DNA of 64,000 nucleotides from Glycomyces sp. NRRL B-16210 (GCF_000719515.1 NZ_JOGR01000003.1:372001-436000); one strand, 5' to 3'. Numbered from the stretch's first letter, positions 8,756-18,177 are shown. The notes: generated by a model from the letters alone, not told the origin. Translations and numbers: made by a program.

Positions 8756-9685
8756 GTGAAGTTCCCTGATCTGGGGGCCTGGTGGGACCGCGTGCTCCTG
8801 GGGGCCCGCAAGCGCTCCAATCTCGTGGACCACTCCTGGCGCGCCCAGGAGCGGTTCTTCGAGGTCCACGGCGGTCAGCTCGCCGCCGCGATCTCCTACT
8901 ACGCGTTCTTCGCGGCGTTCTCCATGTCGCTGCTGGCGCTGGCGATCTTCGGGTACCTGCTCAACGTGCCCGAGATCTACGACTCGGTCGAGACGTGGCT
9001 CTCGGAGAACCTGCCGGTGATCGACATCGGGGTCCTGGAGTCCTCGCTCACGTCCGTGACGATCTTCGCGGCCGTGGCCCTCGTCGTCGCCGGGGTCGCG
9101 TGGGTGCAGTCGGTGCGCTCGGCGATCCGCCTGGTGTGGGACCTCGAGGCGCAGCCGGGCAACCCGATCCTGCGCTGGCTCATCGACCTGGCGATCCTCA
9201 TCGGCGTGAGCGTGCTCCTGCTCATCACCATCGGCGCGACCGCCGGGGCCGAGGTGGTGCTCGCCTGGTTCGACCTCGACGAGGTCACCGGGAACGCCGC
9301 GCTGCTCGTGCGCGGCGTCTCGGTCGTGGTGGGCCTCATCGCGAACGCGGTCCTCGCCGCGGTGCTGCTCCAGGCGCTGCCGCGGGTCGTCATGCCGCCG
9401 AGGCGGGTCGTGTGGGCCTCGCTGGCGGTGGCGGTCGGCATGGAGCTGCTCAAGACCGTGGGGCGCCTGTACGTCCTCCAGGTCTCCGACCGGCCCGCCT
9501 ACCAGGCGGTGACCACCGCGGTCGGCCTCCTGGTGTTCCTCTACCTGTTCGACGTGATGCTGCTGCTCGCCGCCGCCTGGACGGCGACCTCCCTGCGCGG
9601 CAGGGCCATCGACCTCTACAAGCGGGCCGCGATCCCCAACGGCCACGGCCGCCTGTTCGGCATGAAGGCCAAACCCGAGGACTGA
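8756..9685 (+). CDS. YihY/virulence factor BrkB-family membrane protein
   Basis: 309 residues with about six membrane segments. The family hallmark QLAAAISYYAFFAAFS lies near residues 42-57 and YQAVTTAVGLLVFLYL near 250. These proteins are inner-membrane and of unsettled function; the old label ribonuclease BN is an error for this family. GTG at 8756 follows a possible -10 hexamer CAGAAT at 8744-8749 by six bases with no Shine-Dalgarno sequence, so a leaderless mRNA is likely. A perfect hairpin follows the stop. The C-terminal tail of about 30 residues is basic. Confidence 0.88.
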   Translation: MKFPDLGAWWDRVLLGARKRSNLVDHSWRAQERFFEVHGGQLAAAISYYAFFAAFSMSLLALAIFGYLLNVPEIYDSVETWLSENLPVIDIGVLESSLTSVTIFAAVALVVAGVAWVQSVRSAIRLVWDLEAQPGNPILRWLIDLAILIGVSVLLLITIGATAGAEVVLAWFDLDEVTGNAALLVRGVSVVVGLIANAVLAAVLLQALPRVVMPPRRVVWASLAVAVGMELLKTVGRLYVLQVSDRPAYQAVTTAVGLLVFLYLFDVMLLLAAAWTATSLRGRAIDLYKRAAIPNGHGRLFGMKAKPED

Positions 9686-9690
9686 GGACG

Positions 9691-9723
9691 AAGCGGCCCG
9701 GGCACGAGGTGCCCGGGCCGCTT
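9691..9723. terminator. bidirectional terminator between convergent genes
   Basis: Perfect 15-bp inverted repeat (AAGCGGCCCGGGCAC and its complement) with a 3-nt loop. It is flanked by A/T on both sides, so it can serve the BrkB gene and the convergent pectinase gene. Confidence 0.85.
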
Positions 9724-9747
9724 CACCAAACGGTCGTCAGATGGTCG

Positions 9748-12700
9748 TCACGCGATCGCGCAGACCTTCCCGTTCAGCAGGAACATGCCCGGGTCGTGCG
9801 GGTTCCCGGTGCCTTGGAAGCCGACCTGGGCGGTGCCGCCCGGTGCCAGCGGGAAGTGCCAGAAGGCCGGTTCGACGACCATCGCCGCGCCGTCCGCGCC
9901 GACCTCCCCGCCCCAGACGTAGAGCACCGACTCCACGCCCCCGGACTTCCACACCAGATCCCACTCGCCGAACGCCTCGTCACCGGTGTTGGTCACCTTG
10001 ACCTGCACCACGAAACCGAAGCCCCAGTCGGCGACCACGTCGTAGTCCACCGTGCACGAGGCGGCCGCGTACGGCGCCGCCGCGCCGTCGCGCGTCGACT
10101 CGACCGAGACCGGACGCCACTGCGGCTCGTCCATGTCGTAGCCGAGGAAGAAGCTCGGCCACGGCGGCTGGTTGTACGAGATGTTCTGCCAGGCGATCGC
10201 CAGGCGGTACTGCGGGTCCTGCATGAGCGTCGGGAACGAGTGCTCGGTCGCGATCGTCGTGGTGAAGATCCGCACCCCGTCGTTCGACTCCTTGCGCAGG
10301 ACGACCTCCTCGCGCCAGTCCCCCAGCAGGTCGGCGGTCAGCACCGGGTTGCCCTTCGTGCCGTTGTTCGTCTGCACCCCTTCGGGGGTGAAGATCTCCA
10401 CCTGCTCGCCCGTCGCCGGGTCCCACTCGGCGATGAACGGGTAGAGCGGCACGTAGTCCGGCTCGTCGAACTCGTGGTCGAAGATCTCGCGACCGAGGTC
10501 GCCGTCCCACCAGACCATGCCGTTCGCCGACGGGATCGTCTCGCCGATGAGCGTGCCGTCGGCCGCCCGCAGCTCGCCCTCGCGCGAGTCCCACGCGCCC
10601 GTGGTGCTCGCCGCCCAGCACTCCGCGCCCGGATAGGCCGGGTCGATGTCGCCGCAGGTGCCGCGGCCGGTGTCGCGGGTGCCCGGGATCGACCAGAGCA
10701 CCTCGCCGGTCTCGGCGTCGCGCATCGCCGCCGCCCGGTCCCCCGAGCAGCCCATGCACTCGAACGGGCTGAAGACCTCCAGACCCTCGCGGGACGGGTC
10801 GAAGTCCGACACGTGCAGCGCGTCGCCGTGGCCCAGGCCCGCCGACTGGAGGATCGTCCCGTCGTCGTTGAGCGTCAGCGAGCCGTAGACGATCTCGTCG
10901 CGCCCGTCGGCGTCCACATCGGCCACCGACAGGTTGTGGTTGCCCTGGCCCGCGTACTGCGCGCCCCACTCCTGCGAGCGGAACGCCCAGCGCTCGTCGA
11001 GCGCCGACCCGTCCCAGTCCCAGGCGGTGAGCTCCATCTTCGTGTAGATCCCGCGGGTGGTCACCAGCGACGGGGTGCTCCCGTCGAGGTAGGCGATCGT
11101 CGCCATGAGGCGGTCGACCCGGTTGCCGTACGTGTCGCCCCAGTCCCCCACGTCGCCGCGGTCGGGCTCGAAGTCGACCGTCTCCAGCGCCGCGCCAGTG
11201 AGCCCGTCGAACACCGTCAGGAACTCCGGTCCCTCCAGGATGTACCCGCCGTCGTTGCGGTAGTCGGCCTCGGCGTCGCCGATCACCGCGCCCGCGCCGT
11301 CCACGGTCCCGTCGGCGGTCTTGAGCGCCACCTCGGCCCGTCCGTCGCCGTCGAGGTCGTAGGCCATCAGGAACGTGTAGTGCGCCCCGGCGCGGATGTT
11401 CACGCCCAGGTCGATGCGCCACAGCAGGTCGCCGGTCAGGGTGTACGCGTCCACGTACACGTTCCCGGTGTAGCCCGCCTGCGAGTTGTCCTTCGCGTTC
11501 GACGGGTCCCACTTCTGGATCAGCTCGTACACGCCGTCGCCGTCCAGATCGGCCACGGTCGCGTCGTTCGGGTTGTAGGTGTACGCGACCCCGTCGGGGG
11601 TCGTCCCGCCCGCCGGGCGGTCCATGTCCACGTCGATGTACTGATCGGCGAGCACGGTGAACGCGTCCGTGAAACCGGTCTCGACGCCGTCCTCGACCGT
11701 GGCGATCCAGTACGTCGCGTTCGCCGTCCCGTCCGCGTCGGCGAGGTTCGTGGCCGCCAGCGGCTCGTCGTTGACCAGCGCGCCGTCGCGGTAGACGTTG
11801 AAGGCCAGGCCCTCGGCGTCGGTCACCAGGCGCCGCCAGCTCAGGTACACGCCGCTGCGGTCGGCCTCGTCCACGGCGACCGCGACCGGCGCCCGGTCGA
11901 GGTCCTCGATCTGCGCCGCGCAGTCCGCGCACGGCTCGTCGGGCTCGTTGCCGCCCTGGCCGGGCACGTCCCCGACCCGCGTCAGCTCCAGGCCGTTGAG
12001 GTGCCCGGTCTGGCCCGTGACGGTGACGTTCAACTGCCCGTCCTCGACGATGATGCCCTCGAAGTCCTTCACGAGCACCGAGTTCGAGCCGGCATTGGCC
12101 GCCCCGTGGTCGATCCCCTCGAACGCGAGGTTCGAACGCGCCGAACCGGCGTAGTCGCCGACGCTCACGCGCGCGGTGTACAGGCCGTCGGCCACGTCCA
12201 CCGCGAATTCGTACGAGCCGCCGAACCAGGCCACGAAGTCGCGGCCCACCGGGTCCTCCTCGTTGCCGCGGTCGCGGTCGATCGCCTCGGCCATGTCGGT
12301 CACGAACCCGAAGCCGGCGGCCTCGGAGTAGGCGGTGGCGCGGTTGACCTCGGTGTAGCCGTCGGCGACGACCTGGGAGGCGGGGCCGAAGTCGAACTTC
12401 CAGCCGGCGCTGGCGGTGGTGACCGCCAAGGCCGCGGAGCGGTCCGATTCGCCCTTGCCGTTGACGGCCGCGACCGCGAACTCGTACGCGGTCTCCTCGG
12501 CGAGGCCGGCGACGCGGCCGACGCCCACGGTGGCGGTGGTGCCCAGCCGCCAGTCGCCGCCCGGCTCGCGGACGTAGACGCGGTAGATGTCGGCGTCGCC
12601 GGCGTCGGTCCAGTTGAGAGTGACGCTCGCGTTGGCGACCGTGGCGGCGGTCAGACCGGTCGGCACGGCGGGCACGGCGTCCGGCGGGGCGACGTCGACC

Positions 12701-13491
12701 ACGTGCTCCGAGAGCGGCAGGCCGAGCTCGGCGGTCTCCTCGGCGACCAGGCGGGCCATCTGGATGGCGCCGTACTCCTGGAAGTGGGTGTCGTCGACGG
12801 TGCCGGTGGGCCGGTTCGGGTAGACCCCGGCCGGGACGTGCAGGAAGACCGACTTCGCCTCTTCGGCGCCGATCCCGTTGAGGTAGTCGCGAGAGGAGGC
12901 CGAGAGGTCGACGACCGCGACGCCGGTCTCCTCGTGGAGCTCGTGGACCTTCTCCACGTACTCGGGGAAGGAGACGTGGAACTCGCCGGTCCTGGCGTCG
13001 AAGCTGCGGCGCGAGACGGGGGTGACGAGGACCGGGATCGCGCCCTTCTCGAGGGCGCCGGCGATGTAGTCGTCGCGCAGGTAGGTCTTGTAGTCCTCGG
13101 GCGGGGTGTAGCGCTCGGGGACCGAGACGGTGGCGTCGTTGTGTCCGAACTGGACGAACAGGTAGTCGCCGGGCTGGATCTCGTCGAGGATCGCGTCGAG
13201 GCGGCCCTGCTCGATGAAGGAGCGCGAGGAGCGGCCGCCGATCGCGTGGTTGGCGATGGTGACCTCGTCGTCGAAGAAGCGGTCGATCACCTGGCCCCAG
13301 CCGGCCTGGGGCTCGTAGTAGGCGTCGTAGGTCTGGACGGTGGAGTCGGAGGCGAGGTAGACGGTGATGCCGTCGTCCTCTTGCGCGCTCGCGGGGGCGG
13401 CGTGGAGGGCGCCCGCGAGGGCGGTCGCCCCGGCCGCGAGGACCGCGAGGCCGCGGCGCCGTCGAGAGGGTGGAGGAGTCATGGACCTCAT
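9748..13491 (-). CDS. secreted rhamnogalacturonan acetylesterase (CE12)-FN3-galactose-binding-rhamnogalacturonan lyase (PL11)-CBM2 fusion
   Basis: 1247 residues from the ATG at 13491 (GGAAG five bases upstream). The order is signal peptide (RRRR, hydrophobic core, cut near APASAQ, residue ~36); SGNH esterase at about 40-262 with ASDST (nucleophile Ser50), AIGGRSS, FVQFGHND and DDTHF; fibronectin type III at about 272-360; a malectin/galactose-binding-like region at about 365-520; PL11 lyase at about 525-1140 with repeated DxDGDG calcium-type loops; and CBM2 from Cys1146 to the end. The esterase would remove acetyl groups from rhamnogalacturonan I so the lyase can cut the backbone. CBM2 domains usually bind cellulose, so the enzyme may be held on plant wall fibres. 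The promoter overlaps a CebR-like operator. Confidence 0.9.
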   Translation of the reverse strand: MRSMTPPPSRRRRGLAVLAAGATALAGALHAAPASAQEDDGITVYLASDSTVQTYDAYYEPQAGWGQVIDRFFDDEVTIANHAIGGRSSRSFIEQGRLDAILDEIQPGDYLFVQFGHNDATVSVPERYTPPEDYKTYLRDDYIAGALEKGAIPVLVTPVSRRSFDARTGEFHVSFPEYVEKVHELHEETGVAVVDLSASSRDYLNGIGAEEAKSVFLHVPAGVYPNRPTGTVDDTHFQEYGAIQMARLVAEETAELGLPLSEHVVDVAPPDAVPAVPTGLTAATVANASVTLNWTDAGDADIYRVYVREPGGDWRLGTTATVGVGRVAGLAEETAYEFAVAAVNGKGESDRSAALAVTTASAGWKFDFGPASQVVADGYTEVNRATAYSEAAGFGFVTDMAEAIDRDRGNEEDPVGRDFVAWFGGSYEFAVDVADGLYTARVSVGDYAGSARSNLAFEGIDHGAANAGSNSVLVKDFEGIIVEDGQLNVTVTGQTGHLNGLELTRVGDVPGQGGNEPDEPCADCAAQIEDLDRAPVAVAVDEADRSGVYLSWRRLVTDAEGLAFNVYRDGALVNDEPLAATNLADADGTANATYWIATVEDGVETGFTDAFTVLADQYIDVDMDRPAGGTTPDGVAYTYNPNDATVADLDGDGVYELIQKWDPSNAKDNSQAGYTGNVYVDAYTLTGDLLWRIDLGVNIRAGAHYTFLMAYDLDGDGRAEVALKTADGTVDGAGAVIGDAEADYRNDGGYILEGPEFLTVFDGLTGAALETVDFEPDRGDVGDWGDTYGNRVDRLMATIAYLDGSTPSLVTTRGIYTKMELTAWDWDGSALDERWAFRSQEWGAQYAGQGNHNLSVADVDADGRDEIVYGSLTLNDDGTILQSAGLGHGDALHVSDFDPSREGLEVFSPFECMGCSGDRAAAMRDAETGEVLWSIPGTRDTGRGTCGDIDPAYPGAECWAASTTGAWDSREGELRAADGTLIGETIPSANGMVWWDGDLGREIFDHEFDEPDYVPLYPFIAEWDPATGEQVEIFTPEGVQTNNGTKGNPVLTADLLGDWREEVVLRKESNDGVRIFTTTIATEHSFPTLMQDPQYRLAIAWQNISYNQPPWPSFFLGYDMDEPQWRPVSVESTRDGAAAPYAAASCTVDYDVVADWGFGFVVQVKVTNTGDEAFGEWDLVWKSGGVESVLYVWGGEVGADGAAMVVEPAFWHFPLAPGGTAQVGFQGTGNPHDPGMFLLNGKVCAIA

Positions 13492-13537
13492 GTTCACTTC
13501 CGTAGTGAGAGGAGGGAACTCGCCGCGCACGCGGGTA

Positions 13538-13549
13538 TGAATCGTTTCA
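13538..13549. promoter_or_regulatory. LacI-type box TGAATCGTTTCA
   Basis: Near-perfect palindrome (TGAAT-CG-TTTCA) in the 5' untranslated region of the pectinase gene, 47 nt before its ATG. This shape is typical of LacI-family repressors of plant-polymer utilisation. The cognate regulator is not in the window. Confidence 0.4.
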
Positions 13550-13589
13550 ATTCGGGGGCCGATGCGGGCAAGCGTTTACTGCTGAGAGG

Positions 13590-13618
13590 ACGGTACCGAG
13601 CGCTTCCGCAAAAGTCAA
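13590..13618 (-). promoter_or_regulatory. promoter of the pectinase gene with operator in the spacer
   Basis: On the minus strand TTGACT (13613-13618) and TACCGT (13590-13595) are separated by exactly 17 bp. The spacer at 13596-13609 contains GAGCGCTTCC, the core of the CebR/LacI-type site also found upstream of both cellulase genes. A repressor bound here would block RNA polymerase directly. Confidence 0.6.
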
Positions 13619-13870
13619 TACATGTCGATACTTGCGGCACAGGGGTCGGTTCTCGGGGAGTTCCGTGCGATGCGATCGCGGGAAAGCGGGATCGCGATCG
13701 GGGTTGGGGTCGCAGTCGGGGTCGATCGAGGTCGGGGTATATACCGTCCCTAACCCCCACCCTCCCTGGGGAAAGGTAGGTCCCACTCTCCCGCGCGGGT
13801 ACGACAAAAACCGGGGCGCGGAGCCGCCTTGTCACTCGAAGGAGTGAGGCGGCATCCGGTCGGGCCCGGG

Positions 13871-14941
13871 TCAGGCCGGGAGGAGCGGGGCGAGTCTTTC
13901 TGCCGCCGCTTCCAGATCCAGGCCCTGCTCGGCCACCCATCCGTCGTCGAAGTACGTCGCGCCGTAGCGCCCTCCCGAGTCGCACAGCAGCGTCACGATG
14001 CTCCCGCTCTGACCGCACTCGCGCATCTCCGCGATGATCGCCAGCGCCGCCACCAGATTCGTGCCCGTCGACCCGCCCAGGCGCCTCCCCAGCCGCTCCG
14101 AAGCCCATCGCAGGCACGCGATCGACTCGGCGTCGTCCACTTTCACCATCCGGTCGACCAGACCGGGGATGAACGACGGCTCGACCTTCGGCCGCCCGAT
14201 CCCCTCGATGCGCGAGCCGCGCCCGGCCCGGGCCTCGGGGTCGCCCTCGCGCCACCCGTCGAAGAACGCCGAGTGCTCGGGGTCGACCACGCACAGGTTC
14301 GTCGCGTGCCTGCGATACCGCACGTAGCGGCCGATGGTCGCCGAGGTGCCGCCGGTGCCCGCGCCGACCACGACCCAGGCCGGGACCGGGTGGCGTTCGA
14401 GCCGCATCTGCTCGAACACGCTCTCGGCGATGTTGTTGTTCCCGCGCCAGTCGGTGGCCCGCTCGGCGTACGTGAACTGGTCCATGAAGTGCCCGCCGGT
14501 CTCTGCGGCGAGGCGTTCGGCCTCGGCGCAGACGGCCGCGGGGTCGCGCACGAGGTGGGCCTTGCCGCCGTAGAACTCGATCTGGGCGATCTTGGCGGCG
14601 CTGGTCGACTCGGGCATGACGGCGGTGAACGGCAGTCCGAGCATCCGCGCGAAATAGGCCTCGCTCACGGCGGTCGAGCCGCTGGAGGCCTCGATGACGG
14701 GCGTGCCCTCGTCGATCCAGCCGTTGCAGATCGCGTAGAGGAACAGCGATCGGGCGAGGCGGTGCTTGAGCGAGCCGGTCGGATGGGCCGACTCGTCCTT
14801 GAGGTAGAGGTCGACTCCCCATTGCGGAGGGAGTGGGAACGGCAGCAGGTGGGTGTCGGTCGAGCGGTTCGCGTCGGCCTCCACTGTGGTGATCGCCCAG
14901 TTCACCCAGAGCCGGTCCTTGGTGCGGTCGATCGACTGCAT
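13871..14941 (-). CDS. cds1: PLP-dependent cysteine synthase-family protein, Cds1-like L-cysteine desulfhydrase
   Basis: 356 residues from ATG at 14941, preceded by GAGGGGGGACC. It is a fold-type II PLP enzyme. The PLP lysine lies in [10 protein letters not shown], the substrate loop in EASSGSTAV, and the phosphate-binding glycine loop in [13 protein letters not shown]. Its length and sequence match the Cds1 group (mycobacterial Rv3684 type), reported to release H2S, pyruvate and ammonia from cysteine, rather than CysK/CysM synthases. An Lrp/AsnC regulator lies 25 nt upstream on the same strand, which fits control by an amino acid. Exact activity, desulfhydrase versus synthase, needs assay. 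Confidence 0.82.
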   Translation of the reverse strand: MQSIDRTKDRLWVNWAITTVEADANRSTDTHLLPFPLPPQWGVDLYLKDESAHPTGSLKHRLARSLFLYAICNGWIDEGTPVIEASSGSTAVSEAYFARMLGLPFTAVMPESTSAAKIAQIEFYGGKAHLVRDPAAVCAEAERLAAETGGHFMDQFTYAERATDWRGNNNIAESVFEQMRLERHPVPAWVVVGAGTGGTSATIGRYVRYRRHATNLCVVDPEHSAFFDGWREGDPEARAGRGSRIEGIGRPKVEPSFIPGLVDRMVKVDDAESIACLRWASERLGRRLGGSTGTNLVAALAIIAEMRECGQSGSIVTLLCDSGGRYGATYFDDGWVAEQGLDLEAAAERLAPLLPA

Positions 14942-14966
14942 GGTCCCCCCTCGCGCTCGTCGGTCG

Positions 14967-15428
14967 TCACTCCGCCTGGACGGGAGGGACCGGCTGCGGC
15001 CGGTCCTCCCATTTGGTCGACAGGGTGATGGTGGTGCGGGTCTGGGCCACGCCCGGGATCGCCCCGACGCGATGGATGAGGCTTTCGAGGTCGCCCATCT
15101 TCGGCACGCGGACCTTGAGTTGGTAGCACTCGACGCCGGCGAGGAAATAGCAGGACTCGATCTGCGGAATGGCGCGGAGCCGTTCGCAGATATCCAGGTG
15201 GTCGGCGGCATTGTCGGGGATGATGCCGATGAGAGCGGTGATGCCGAGGCCGATCGCCTCGGAGTCGATCACGGCCTTGTAGCCGGTGATGACGCCGTTC
15301 TTCTCGAGCTTGGTGACGCGGTCCTGAACGGACGGCGCGGTGAGACCGACCCGGCGCGCGAGCTCGGCGTACGAAGTACGCCCGTCGGTGCGCAGGAGGT
15401 TCACGATGGTCTGGTCGATCTCGTCCAC
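14967..15428 (-). CDS. Lrp/AsnC-family transcriptional regulator
   Basis: 153 residues. The AsnC-type helix-turn-helix is at about residues 1-60 ([47 protein letters not shown]). The RAM ligand-binding domain at about 65-145 includes [16 protein letters not shown]. It probably senses an amino acid, most likely cysteine given the Cds1-like gene 25 nt downstream in the same operon. The GTG start at 15428 lies six bases after TATCCT, a good -10, with no Shine-Dalgarno sequence. A leaderless transcript is therefore likely. Confidence 0.9.
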   Translation of the reverse strand: MDEIDQTIVNLLRTDGRTSYAELARRVGLTAPSVQDRVTKLEKNGVITGYKAVIDSEAIGLGITALIGIIPDNAADHLDICERLRAIPQIESCYFLAGVECYQLKVRVPKMGDLESLIHRVGAIPGVAQTRTTITLSTKWEDRPQPVPPVQAE

Positions 15429-15654
15429 CCGTTGAGGATAACCAGAGTTGCCACTTGCGCCCTGTGCCTACCTCATACCCGGGTACGCCTAGAGCGTCGG
15501 AATCAGCTCAGAGCGCCGTTGACATACGCGTGGTACTTTCAGGCAAAACCTACCGACCGAAAGTATGTCCAAGAACTCATGGCAGGTTTGACTGAATAGT
15601 GGTGTAATGGGTTTAACGCACGAAGTGAGTCTTCATCACGGGGAGGAAGAAATC

Positions 15655-15870
15655 ATGGAGACCGAGGACCGCCTACTCACACCCGGCGAAGTGGCCTCGC
15701 TGTTCCGCGTGGATCCCAAGACCGTGACACGCTGGGCCGCCGCGGGCCGAATCGGGAGCATCCGCACACCGGGCGGTCACCGCCGGTTCCGCGAGTCGGA
15801 GGTCCGGGCCCTGCTGGAAGGCGACGCCGGAGCCCAGGCCGCTTTCGAGACCGGCAACGCCCAGCAGTGA
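15655..15870 (+). CDS. bldC: BldC, MerR-like developmental DNA-binding protein
   Basis: 71 residues from ATG at 15655 (GGGAGGAAGAAATC upstream). It is a single winged helix-turn-helix: LLTPGEVASLFRVDPKTVTR followed by WAAAGRIGSIRTPGGHRRF. This is almost the whole length of Streptomyces BldC, which binds direct repeats cooperatively and times sporulation. Starting at 15607 would add an unrelated 16-residue head, so the internal ATG with the strong ribosome-binding site is preferred. Upstream, TGTAAT near 15601-15608 may be the -10. Its presence suggests a mycelial, sporulating lifestyle. Confidence 0.93.
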   Translation: METEDRLLTPGEVASLFRVDPKTVTRWAAAGRIGSIRTPGGHRRFRESEVRALLEGDAGAQAAFETGNAQQ

Positions 15871-16471
15871 GACACCAGGTCGTGCCCGCGACCGCGAACG
15901 CCCGAACGACGATCCAGCCCGTCACGGCCTCGCTCACGAGCCGTGAATCCGCCCGCTACGGCCGCCTTCTCAGGCCGTAGAAGCCCGAGCAGCGGCCGCA
16001 GGCCGCAGATTCACCTGGCACAAGCCGGTCCCGCGAGACACCTCGGCCGTATTCGGCAGGGGCGCAGTGGACCGGCTTTTCGTGTGCCCGGAGTCCGACG
16101 CCTCGCCGGCGTCGCCTGCTTCGGGCCTCCTCCGCGCCGCCTCTTCTGAGCCGCTTCTGAGCCGCACCTTGACGGCCGTGACCCGGCGGTCACCCGCAGC
16201 GACCTTCTCCCGGCCCCGGCCGGGCCCTTCCCGTGCCTCGATTCGGGGCGCCTCCGGCTCGCATTCGGACCCGATTCGACCTCATTCGTCCCTCCCGGAC
16301 ACCCTCGCCTCTCGGCTTGCACCGATGGGCGCCGTGGGCGATGATCACTCCATTTCGGAGTCGATTTGTTCCAAAAAGGGCAATTGTCTACCCTCCGAAG
16401 TCGGGTGAATACCCTGAGTCGTTACACATGCGACCAATCGGAAATTTCTGGATTCTCTATGTCAGAAGCCC
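15871..16471. other. intergenic region between bldC and the first cellulase
   Basis: About 600 nt with no convincing gene; the short open frames here have flat base composition. Two inverted repeats are seen: CTACGGCC/GGCCGTAG at 15956-15980 (9-nt loop), possibly ending bldC, and the larger structure at 16017-16087 listed separately. The last ~150 nt (16330-16471) are distinctly AT-richer, as expected just before a promoter. Confidence 0.5.
16017..16087 (+). ncRNA. long structured inverted repeat, possible terminator or small RNA
   Basis: GGCACA-AGCCGGTCC pairs with GGACCGGCT-ttttcg-TGTGCC across a 71-nt span. The 15-bp stem is interrupted by one bulge, and a smaller GC-rich helix is possible inside. 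The right arm contains TTTT directly after the 9-bp inner stem, so it could work as a terminator downstream of bldC. It has no T-loop or anticodon arm, so it is not a tRNA. Confidence 0.35.
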
Positions 16472-16526
16472 TTGACATCGCAGTGAGACATAGGCACACT
16501 TCGATATGAGATTGGGAGCGCTTCCG
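16472..16526 (+). promoter_or_regulatory. promoter and CebR-like operator of the first cellulase gene
   Basis: TTGACA at 16472-16477, a 17-bp spacer, then CACACT at 16495-16500. Twelve bases further, TGGGAGCGCTTCCG (16513-16526) matches the CebR operator TGGGAGCGCTCCCA at 12 of 14 positions. The same -10-to-operator distance is found at the second cellulase. Confidence 0.65.
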
Positions 16527-16581
16527 CCTCCACCCGGTACGCGCGGAACCGCTCCACGAGCCGACTTACAAGGGAAGGCAC

Positions 16582-18006
16582 ATGACACTCAGTCGAAGCA
16601 GAAAAAAGCAGGTGGGCGTGCTCGCCGCAGCGGCGCTCGCGGCGACCTCGGTCGGTGCGGTCACGATGACCAGCGCCGGCGCCGAGGAGGCCCCCGCGGA
16701 CGAACCCGGCGGGATCGACATCGCGCAGAAGGTCGACAACCCCTATGAGGGCGCGCAGGTCTACGTCAACCCGATCTGGTCGGCCAACGCGGCCGCCGAG
16801 CCGGGCGGCGAGGCCATCGCGAACGAGCCCACCGGCGTCTGGCTCGACCAGACCAGCGCCATCTGGGGCAACGACTCCCCGACGACCGGCTCGATGGGCC
16901 TGGCCGAGCACCTCGACGAGGCGGTCGCCCAAGGCGCGGACCTGATCCAGATCGTCATCTACAACCTCCCCGGCCGCGACTGCGCCGCCCTGGCCTCCAA
17001 CGGCCAGCTCGGCCCGGACGAGATCGACGCGTACAAGACCGAGTACATCGACGAGATCGTCGCGATCCAGGGCGACCCGGCCTACGCCGACCTCAAGATC
17101 GTCAACGTGATCGAGATCGACTCGCTGCCGAACCTCGTCACCAACGTCTCGCCGCGCGAGACCGCGACGCCCGAGTGCGACGAAATGCTCGCCAACGGCA
17201 ACTACGCGGACGGCATCTCCTACGCCGCCGCCGAGCTCGGCGCGCTGCCGAACACCTACAACTACATCGACGCGGCGCACCACGGCTGGATCGGCTGGGC
17301 GGACGACAACGCCGAGTACGACAACTTCCGCGCCTCGGCGGCCATGTTCGGCTCGCTCCTCGGGCAGAACGGCCTGACCGCCGACCACGTGGCCGGCTTC
17401 ATCACCAACACCGCGAACTACTCGGTGCTCGAAGAGCCCTACTGGGCCGTGGACGAGGAAGTCGGCGGCCAGCCGCTCAACCTCAACCCGGACCTGCCCT
17501 GGGTCGACTGGAACGACTTCAACAACGAGAAGGACTTCTCCGAGGCCTTCCGCGACGAGCTGGTCAGCAACGGCTTCGCCTCGGACATCGGCATGCTCAT
17601 CGACACCAGCCGCAACGGCTGGGGCGGCGACTACCGGCCCACCGGCCCCTCGTCCTCGGACGACCCGGTGACCTTCGTCGACGAGTCCCGCATCGACCAG
17701 CGCATCCAGAAGGGCAACTGGTGCAACCAGGCCGGTGCCGGTCTGGGCGAGCGCCCGCAGGCCTCCCCCGAGGCCTGGATCGACGCCTACGTCTGGATCA
17801 AGCCCCCCGGCGAGTCGGACGGCTCCTCCGAGCTGATCGACAACGACGAGGGCAAGGGCTTCGACGAGATGTGCGACCCGAGCTACGGCGGCAACCCCCG
17901 GAACGGCAACAACCCGTCCGGCGCCCGGGACAACATGCCGATCTCCGGCCACTGGTCCTCCGAGCAGTTCCAGGAGCTCCTCCAGAACGCCTACCCGCCC
18001 CTCTAG
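16582..18006 (+). CDS. secreted GH6 cellulase (exo-cellobiohydrolase type), no binding module
   Basis: 474 residues. Signal peptide is at 1-34 (SRSRKKQ, hydrophobic core, cut near AGA/EE). The rest is one glycoside hydrolase family 6 domain. Signature 1 is YNLPGRDCAALASNG with Asp133. Signature 2 is VIEIDSLPN with catalytic acid Asp180; Ile replaces the usual Pro, as I recall for Cel6B/CbhA-type exocellulases. Long loops such as DTSRNGWGG and PPGESDGSSELIDNDEGKG also fit an inverting, processive enzyme releasing cellobiose from the non-reducing end. It has no cellulose-binding domain, unlike its near-identical neighbour at 18690, so it may act on accessible chains. Expression is probably under CebR-type repression. 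Confidence 0.93.
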   Translation: MTLSRSRKKQVGVLAAAALAATSVGAVTMTSAGAEEAPADEPGGIDIAQKVDNPYEGAQVYVNPIWSANAAAEPGGEAIANEPTGVWLDQTSAIWGNDSPTTGSMGLAEHLDEAVAQGADLIQIVIYNLPGRDCAALASNGQLGPDEIDAYKTEYIDEIVAIQGDPAYADLKIVNVIEIDSLPNLVTNVSPRETATPECDEMLANGNYADGISYAAAELGALPNTYNYIDAAHHGWIGWADDNAEYDNFRASAAMFGSLLGQNGLTADHVAGFITNTANYSVLEEPYWAVDEEVGGQPLNLNPDLPWVDWNDFNNEKDFSEAFRDELVSNGFASDIGMLIDTSRNGWGGDYRPTGPSSSDDPVTFVDESRIDQRIQKGNWCNQAGAGLGERPQASPEAWIDAYVWIKPPGESDGSSELIDNDEGKGFDEMCDPSYGGNPRNGNNPSGARDNMPISGHWSSEQFQELLQNAYPPL

Positions 18007-18141
18007 GGGCTGAGCACCCGAAGGGTCCTCAAGGCTCATGACCCGAAGGCGCGGCGGCGCGGCTCACCGCCACCGCCGCGCCGGAGGGTCTCGAGGAGAG
18101 ATTCCAAGCACGAGGGCGAACCGGCACTTCGCCCGGACGAG

Positions 18142-18177
18142 GACGGCGGGGTCGCGTGCAGGCGCGGCCCCGCCGTC
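18142..18177 (+). terminator. terminator hairpin of the first cellulase gene
   Basis: 15-bp stem with one G-U pair (GACGGCGGGGTCGCG against CGCGGCCCCGCCGTC) and a 6-nt loop, 135 nt after the stop. Confidence 0.65.

Larger units (their letters stand above)
13492..13870. other. regulatory intergenic region upstream of the pectinase gene
   Basis: 379 nt separating the pectinase start from the stop of the Cds1-like gene. Besides the promoter, operator core and TGAATCGTTTCA box listed separately, a further LacI-type half site (CAAGCGTTTAC, 13569-13579) is visible. Low-complexity GGGATCG/GGGGTCG-like repeats run through about 13680-13735. No gene is seen. Confidence 0.5.

Noticed and set aside
8782..13779. 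1665-codon open frame on the plus strand opposite the pectinase gene
   Set aside because: It is antisense to a gene with clear domains; long antisense frames arise from high GC at third positions. Protein is Val/Arg/Gly-rich without motifs.
16017..16087. tRNA gene
   Set aside because: The length is right but there is no T-loop, D-loop or anticodon stem pattern.
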